This document shows positions 58,402 to 64,000 of a stretch of DNA of 64,000 nucleotides, piece after piece (position 1 is the first letter of the stretch; the number at the start of each line of letters is the position of its first letter). The DNA lies in the NCBI GenBank assembly GCA_018389105.1, contig JACATO010000684.1, forward strand, positions 496,001 through 560,000, read 5' to 3'. The notes under the pieces were generated by a model. It was not told the DNA's origin and did no database searches. It saw only the letters and a list, made by a program, of their open reading frames with translations. The translations under genes and the position numbers were made by a program. The stretch is from Nautilus pompilius (lineage: Eukaryota > Mollusca > Cephalopoda > Nautilida > Nautilidae).

Positions 58402-60240
58402 GTGACCACAATTAAGCCGTTAATAAAGGTTACATTTAAAGAAAAAAACACATCTTATTGTATATTCCAGGTGTGCAGTTCAGGCTTCTACATCCAACAT
58501 CAAGGGGAAAGAGATGTGGAGAGATACATAGGCGGGACGACACAAGCAGAATGGAAGGTCCTCAGATGGATGCAAAACAATGGCATCTTATTCCATACAA
58601 GAGAAATCACGAGACCCAGTAACAAAAGCTGAAGCTCTCTTCACAGGCTATTTGCGGGAAGATAATTTGCCATTTAAAGCTGTAGTCTAGTCAGGTTCAC
58701 TGTTCCGTAAAATGTTCCCCGACAGTGAGATTGCGAAGAAGTATGGCTGTGCTGCAACCAAAACCACAGCTATAGTTAGCTATGCCATGGCTCCTGAAAG
58801 GCTTGATCCTGGTTTGCAGTACATCAAGCAAAATCCATTCAGTCTGGCTATTGACGGCAGTAGTGACACCGGGACACAGAGCATATATCCACTTGTTTTG
58901 CGGGTATATGATGCCAATTGAAGTAACGAAGTTAGTTCTCTTTTTTGGCACATGTGCCTCGTCTCCTCGGACTGTTCGGCCAAAGGAAACTTTGCCCGGG
59001 TCAGCAGTGCATTTGAGCAGTATAGCGTAGTATGGGAAAACGTCATTGGTCTGAGTGTAGACAATGCCTCACTCAGTGTGGGAAAACACAAGGGAATGTT
59101 CACTCATTTTGAAGCCAAGAATCAGAGTATCTACACCTTTGGATGCCCAAGCCACATTATCCACAACACTGCTAGTTATGCTGCGTGGGCGTTTGCTGAT
59201 GGAACTTGATTTGACATTGGCGATTTTATGGTGGACATTTTTAATTATTTTGATAATAGCACTAAACGCCAGGCATCTCTGTAAGAATACTGTGGATTCT
59301 GTGACCATGAGTACAGAAAAATCCCCAAGTATGGGGCCACAAGGTGGTTCAGCAAGGACTTGTGTATTACTCGGGTTTTGAAGCAGTATCCAAGTCTTCG
59401 AAGCTATTTTGTCAGTTAACCAGATCTTAGGTCTGATAATCGCCTCAGGAGACTAAAGGTGTACTTCGCTGATCCCGATACAGAGGTTTACCTGCTGTTT
59501 TATCAGTCAGTATTGCACCTGTTTACTGATCTGGATAAACAGCTTCAGTCAGAAGAACCCAAAATTCACACCATCCGAAAAGACTTTCAGTATTTTTCTC
59601 CAAAAGTTGCTGCTGGGTAGGTGTGTGTCACAAAGACTTGGATGAAATTGTTTTGCTGGATTTGAACGATATAACAGCAATCCCCCAACCCAGAGAGAGT
59701 TAAGATTGGTTACACTACTCGATCAGCCACGAGACAACATGATTTGCTTCCCGACGAAGAAAATCGCAGAGAACTGCCAAACTCTCTTGCTAGCTGCCAC
59801 AGACTATACAATCAAACATCTGCCACTAACAAATCCTCTTCTGAAACATGCTGGAGTTCTAAATTTCACAGAACGTGAAAGCATCATAGTTTTGACAGCT
59901 TGATCTGCTTTGTGGAAAACTTCACTACAATGAAGAACATAGTTGATGGAAAAATGGACGAACTGTATCATCAGTTCACTCGGTATCGACTGCTTGGTGA
60001 TGATCATCCTCAGCTCCAAAATATCACACGAGTCGACCATCTATGGGCTTTCGTAAAAGAAATGAAGGGCTCAGTTTGATTTGTTATTTCAAGTAGCCAG
60101 GCATATTTTGGTTCTCCCTCACAGCAATGCGGAAGAACGGATCTTCTCTACTGTAGCAAAAAAAACAAGACCACATTTAGAACTGGTTTGTCAAATGAAA
60201 CCACTCTGCCTTCAATCCTTACTTGCAAAACAAACTACTT
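58402..60240 (+). pseudogene. hAT-family transposase relic
   Basis: The frame pieces read FYIQHQGERDVERYIGGTTQ (BED-finger remnant), PVTKAEALFTGYLRED, NLPFKAVV, MFPDSEIAKKYGCAATKTTA and NPFSLAIDGSSDTGTQSIYP. Later come VSSAFEQYSVVWENVIGLSV, FGCPSHIIHNTA and, at the 3' end, LVLPHSNAEERIFSTV from the C-terminal dimerisation domain. The order is that of an hAT transposase of the widespread animal ZBED/DUF4371-like type. Multiple stops and frameshifts occur. No TIR was located. Confidence 0.85.
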
Positions 60241-60744
60241 AAAACTCCATGTTTCAAATCTGATCCTAGCAGATCCTTAATCAAAAGTGCCAAAACCGCT
60301 GCAACTCGATACAGTGCTGACCACACGAGTACAGATTAGTGAATCTTTTGCATATGAAGAGTTGAGATGCAAAAACCAATAAATCCATTTTTGTGTGTAT
60401 TCCATAATACCCCATCAAGGTGACATCAGCTGTTTTTGAACAAGGGCAGGTAAGCTAATAAAAAGCCAAAGGTTCAGAAAATTAAACTTTATTGGAGAAA
60501 TTATATTTTGATTATTTTGAACAGGTTTTTCTGCGAAAGCCGATAAATCCAAGTCGTTTTTTTTTTTTTCAAAAACAGACAATTGCAGATTTCACTTACA
60601 GACAAAGAAGAGTGGCATTGGAATGACCAGAATTTCATTCTAATGGCAAGATCAAACAGACAGATAAAGGGCTTTCAAGCTGTACAAAGCCAATTTTTTC
60701 GGCATTAAGCAAACATAAAAAGCCAGAAGGTTCGTACACCGAGT

Positions 60745-61488
60745 CTATTGTTCCTCATCACTGCTCTCATCCAGTCTGCCAACATTGTGCTCTCCGACAT
60801 CAGCTAAGACATCCTCGTAAAACTGTCTCACAGCATCACCGGCAGCCAGTTCATCAATAAGCTTTAGAACGTCAGTTTTCTTTGCTTCCTTCACGCAGTT
60901 GACCATTGGGCAGACAGTTGGCTTAAATGTTTCCCATTTCTTACTCCTCTTCAACACACCATGGTAGCAAACTTCAGCAGTGTAGGCTTGCTTCATTCCA
61001 ATCTTGTCCCAATCAATCTCAAGTACTCTGGCATTGCTGATTTTGGAGGAACGAGATGATGTGCAGTACGTGGCAGCAGCTGATTTAAAATCATAACAAG
61101 CCCAGTCAACACCACAAACATGCACATTTCCGTGCTTCTTTAAGATGTTGATGCATTCTGATGGCAGCAGAATAGTGTCCTTTTCCCGAATATCTTGTTC
61201 AGTCCGGCCAAAAACACGGTCGGGTGGGAGAAAGCTATGTCCACGGACGGGGGAGTTATATTTAATTTTAAGTTCCCTGAATTTATCGTTTCTCAAAGCA
61301 AAGAGCATAGACAGAACATTGATAGCTTCTTCTGCCCGTACACGAATCAGACAGACCGTGTATCTGAGACAGTTCACGTCAGTCCAAAGTACAGCAGATC
61401 CGCACAGCCTTCTAGTGATTGAATGTGTTCCCTTTACAACGTTACAACACCAATGTCCCAATGAAGACTTAGGGGCAGATGCCGCCAT
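60745..61488 (-). CDS. DUF7869-like transposon-associated protein, C-terminal part, intact frame
   Basis: An uninterrupted frame runs to the TAA at 60745. The open frame extends upstream to 61671, but the ATG at 61488 (MAASAPKSS) is a more plausible start. Near the middle, SPVRGHSFLPPDRVFGRTEQ followed by IREKDTILLP and a GNVHVCGVDWACYDFK segment match the GHSYxPPDRxFGxIEK block of DUF7869 proteins, an RNase-H-like, DDE-looking family common in invertebrate mobile elements. The tail is acidic (RLDESSDEEQ). The N-terminal catalytic half of the family is absent, so this is partial; function unproven. Confidence 0.55.
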   Translation of the reverse strand: MAASAPKSSLGHWCCNVVKGTHSITRRLCGSAVLWTDVNCLRYTVCLIRVRAEEAINVLSMLFALRNDKFRELKIKYNSPVRGHSFLPPDRVFGRTEQDIREKDTILLPSECINILKKHGNVHVCGVDWACYDFKSAAATYCTSSRSSKISNARVLEIDWDKIGMKQAYTAEVCYHGVLKRSKKWETFKPTVCPMVNCVKEAKKTDVLKLIDELAAGDAVRQFYEDVLADVGEHNVGRLDESSDEEQ

Positions 61489-61868
61489 GTTTCCTTGGTT
61501 CCTACTGAGATGCTCACGAGGGCCTGCAGGGGCGACACCACGTGACGGAAGCGATGAAGTGCCGTGCACGGAGACAAGGCGAGAGACAAGGACACAGGAA
61601 GAAGAAGAAATTTCCATAATATCGAAACACATAGGTAGGTATCGCCAACTGCGTTGAGCAGGCCATAACATTTCCGTTCCCTGCGACGATGCAGCAGGTA
61701 CAACGCCAAAACTGTGCGTTTCTCCTCACCTGGCAGTTCTGGATCCCTTCATTGATGGCGGAACTTCATGCGGGAACTACAGACATCTTTGGCTGGAGTG
61801 TACTGGAGGGCCGCGCGTGGGAATGTGATGGACGGTGGAGTGGGAAACGGGTCGGTTGAAGTCTGTGG

Positions 61869-62828
61869 TTACATCAACAGTGGGTATTCCTTGAGAATGG
61901 AGGCGAACTCCGAAGGATCTTCGCGTATAGCAAGCCTGATGCCCAATGATGAGGTGGATGTGGATATACTGTGAACGGAGAGGAGGGTTGTACGGTCGAT
62001 GAGCTTTCGTTGTTTTAGATCCACCAACAACCCGAAATGCTCCAAGAAGTCCGCGCCAATAATAGGCTTCTGTACGTCTGCGAGGATGAACAGCCAGGTG
62101 AATCGTCGTCTAAGTCTCAGGTTGAGGGTGAGCGACTGCTCCCCATATGTTCTGATGCGGCTCTGACTGGCTGCCTGAAGATGATAACGCGTGGGTCGTT
62201 TGTGATGACCTGGTGGTGGAGGAATAACATTCACTTCGGCGCCAGTGTCTATCAGAAAGTGAGTGCCGCCAGTGCGATCTTGGACGTAAAACAGGCGACA
62301 GTAGGTGGCTTGGCCGGCAACAGCTGTTGCCATTACTGGCTGGCCTTCGTGTTTGACGATGACATGGACCGCGATCTGAACGAGTTTATAGTGGCCTTCG
62401 GGACGGGAGGGTTGGCGATCCCGTTGACGCCGGACGATCGCAGTCAGGGACTTCACCTCCGAAGTTAAAGAAGCTACCATTTCTCGTAGCTCCGCGACTT
62501 CCTTAGATGGGGTGGTGGGAGGACTCGATGGTGTGGCTACTGCGGATACAGAGTAGGGCTGGTAGGTAGGTCTCTGCTTTCCGGTCCGCGGTGTCGGCCA
62601 ATTGGTCGAGTGACCTACCTTCAGTTCAGCCATGCTGGCGAGGGTGTGCTGAATCTCCGCAGCCCTTTTAGTACCCTGCTCAGCCTTCTGGAAACAATAG
62701 ACCTGGCGGGGATGTGTCGTGTCAGCCGCCAGGCTGTCTGTCTGTCTATTGTGGCCGCTCAGCTGGTCCACATACTGGTTTGGAGGAGTGTCTGCCGCCA
62801 GGCTGTCACTGAGAGAACGATGATTATG
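61869..62828 (-). pseudogene. Ty3/gypsy gag-protease fragment
   Basis: The open frame, entering after a stop at 62829-62831, encodes a gag C-terminus with a coiled-coil-like stretch (KEVAELREMVASLTSEVKSL). A retropepsin follows: GTHFLIDTGAEVNVIP with the DTGA active site, then KPIIGADFLEHFGLLVDL. It stops at 61869; the next residues of a reverse transcriptase N-terminus (TVHHIPTRGPPVH) appear in another frame at about 61795-61868, then the element breaks off. No CCHC knuckle is seen. It is truncated at both ends. Confidence 0.85.
62721..62807 (-). repeat. In-frame duplication in the gag linker
   Basis: GTCAGCCGCCAGGCTGTC at 62721-62738 recurs with one change at 62790-62807, 69 bp apart (23 codons). 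In protein it repeats DSLAADT. It may be part of a tandem duplication within gag. Confidence 0.7.
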
Positions 62829-63035
62829 TCACAGTGCCAGCTGTTTCCTGTCTCTACACACATATACATATATGTCAAGAGTCAAGATATTTCGTTGCAA
62901 TACAATGTTGAAAACATTAGAGCCTCCGGCAGACTTCAAAACTTGGTTCCTATGCATTTTAACACATTAAGAAAAGAAACATTTTTTACAATTTTTGTAC
63001 AAAGCCCCGCTGTTCAAAGTAGCCCCACTTTACGG

Positions 63036-64000
63036 TAATCGAAAACAAATGATTAAGATAAGATTTCTGTCGTAATTCCGGTTCTATCCGGTTCTATCCG
63101 GATTACTGATTAGACAAATGTCTGCACCAAATTAACCAACAACAGCGACAACAAATGGTGGGATGGCGTGGTTTATCGTACTGTTAATCTTTCTAAATCT
63201 CTGCCATGGTGAGTACTGTCTTATAGAGTTCGCGTTTCTGACATTTACCAACTCCTCCGTCCACCTGTCCGTTCTTCTTCCTTTTCCCCACGACATAAAA
63301 CCGAATAGTTCCGTTCTGTAGTTCAGGTTACGGCCGGCGCCCTCGATTTCTAAAAGGCTGTTTTCCTCCAATCCCGACCATCTACAATAGTCTCGAAATA
63401 AGACAACGGTTGAATCTCTTCTGTTCGTCTCCACGGGGCTTTTACCTGCCTTTTGGGGTTGGGGTGGTGTCGGTACACGTTGTCTGGGGTACTGTGTCGC
63501 GGCGATGGGTGATTGTCCGCTCCGACGTCTAAATGGTCACCAACTGTTGGGTGGGGGGGCTTCTCTTGGATGATTGCACTACGGTTGCGTCTCAAATCTG
63601 CATCCACTGCGATCTGATATCTGCCAGTGATGGTTCCAGCAGGACATCCTTTGATGGTCACTGTCTCGTCGGTCTGCCCGACCTGTTCATGATCCGGGCT
63701 GGGTTGGCGTCAGGTTGTCCCGATGCGTCACCAGGGTGGTCCTCGAGTTCTACCCAGACCGGGTGTACCCCAGTAGATTATGGTGCCCATGTAGGGGTCC
63801 GCGCTGTGCGCTCGGTTAATCCATTATCATTAGATGCCTGAAACCATGGCCGCCTGTGAACTTCCTGAATATCTTGGAGACGTATTGCGGGTCATTGCCA
63901 GACACCAGTGTGTCTGGGCTCCATGGCGACTGAAGAGACTTTTCATCAATTCCACGATTTTTGATGCTGTAATCTCTCTCCCCAGCAGTAGTACGACTTC
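63036..64000. other. GC-richer flank, unidentified
   Basis: A short direct repeat CCGGTTCTAT lies at about 63080-63100. From about 63230 to the end, composition is more GC-rich, with overlapping open frames on both strands (63350-63661 minus, 63533-63841 plus). Neither shows a recognisable domain. It could be another retroelement end or the start of a neighbouring gene. Confidence 0.4.

Larger units (their letters stand above)
56179..63035 (-). mobile_element. Transposon nest bounded by inverted pogo-type ends
   Basis: The left end begins CCGCAAAATGGCGCTACTTT and the inverted right end begins CCGTAAAGTGGGGCTACTTT. Both continue GAAC, so 21 of 24 positions match. TA flanks each end (56177-56178, 63036-63037), as for pogo. 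Inside are N- and C-terminal remains of a pogo-like transposase reading from right to left, consistent with the end orientation. A hAT relic, a DUF7869-like frame and a gypsy fragment lie between the transposase start and the right end, best explained as later insertions. Two independent elements each contributing one end is an alternative. Confidence 0.6.

Noticed and set aside
61145-61657. 170-codon plus-strand open frame.
   Set aside because: It is the antisense shadow of the DUF7869-like frame, which carries the recognisable motif.
1-64000. CRISPR arrays, bacterial operons, tRNA or rRNA genes.
   Set aside because: The window is clearly eukaryotic with spliceosomal introns; no regularly spaced repeats and no complete tRNA or rRNA gene were seen.

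Overview
This is a 64 kb piece of an animal nuclear genome. It is AT-rich and intron-rich, and it carries many decayed transposons. The only host gene I can establish is GEMIN5, the WD40 subunit of the SMN complex that recognises snRNA. Exon sequences are well diverged from vertebrate GEMIN5. The transposon set (Penelope-type GIY-YIG, pogo/Brinker-HTH, Tc1, mariner, a DUF7869-like gene, a protein family with an LHxFxGCDS-like motif) is typical of aquatic invertebrates. My best guess is a mollusc or another lophotrochozoan, but this is inference.

GEMIN5 lies on the minus strand. The start codon is at 55950. I reconstructed 17 consecutive exons by reading acceptor, donor and phase at each junction: 55950-55663, 51980-51799, 50700-50555, 48328-48079, 47193-47046, 46245-46149, 45302-45187, 42196-42111, 41191-41115, 39222-39092, 38989-38916, 36034-35841, 31610-31462, 30104-29936, 28473-28270, 25623-25477 and 11393-11268. 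They add up to 2584 nt (861 codons plus one base), and every junction keeps frame. They cover the double WD40 propeller and the basic linker behind it. The C-terminal TPR-like dimerisation and RNA-binding half is missing, so it probably lies beyond position 1. Cap- and Sm-site-binding residues known from human GEMIN5 are conserved, with one Lys-to-Arg change. One intron is GC-AG.

The introns hold dead mobile elements. Intron 16 (14 kb) holds a Penelope-like relic with a tRNA-like tail, a Tc1 relic, and a pogo-like element with TIRs. Intron 13 has a MITE with near-identical TIRs. Intron 12 has a relic of the LHxFxGCDS-like family. Intron 7 has a complete but inactivated mariner with TA duplications. 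Intron 1 has a second Tc1 relic. A short hAT-type MITE with 8-bp target duplications sits at 6475-6658.

Upstream of GEMIN5, 56179-63035 is bounded by inverted 24-bp ends of pogo type (21 of 24 identical) next to TA. Inside are the N-terminal HTH and C-terminal zinc-finger remains of a pogo-like transposase lacking its catalytic core, a hAT relic, a well-preserved DUF7869-like reading frame, and a gag-protease fragment of a Ty3/gypsy element. This nest begins only 228 bp from the GEMIN5 start codon. The rest of the window (63036-64000, most intronic DNA, and 1-11267) shows little I can name.
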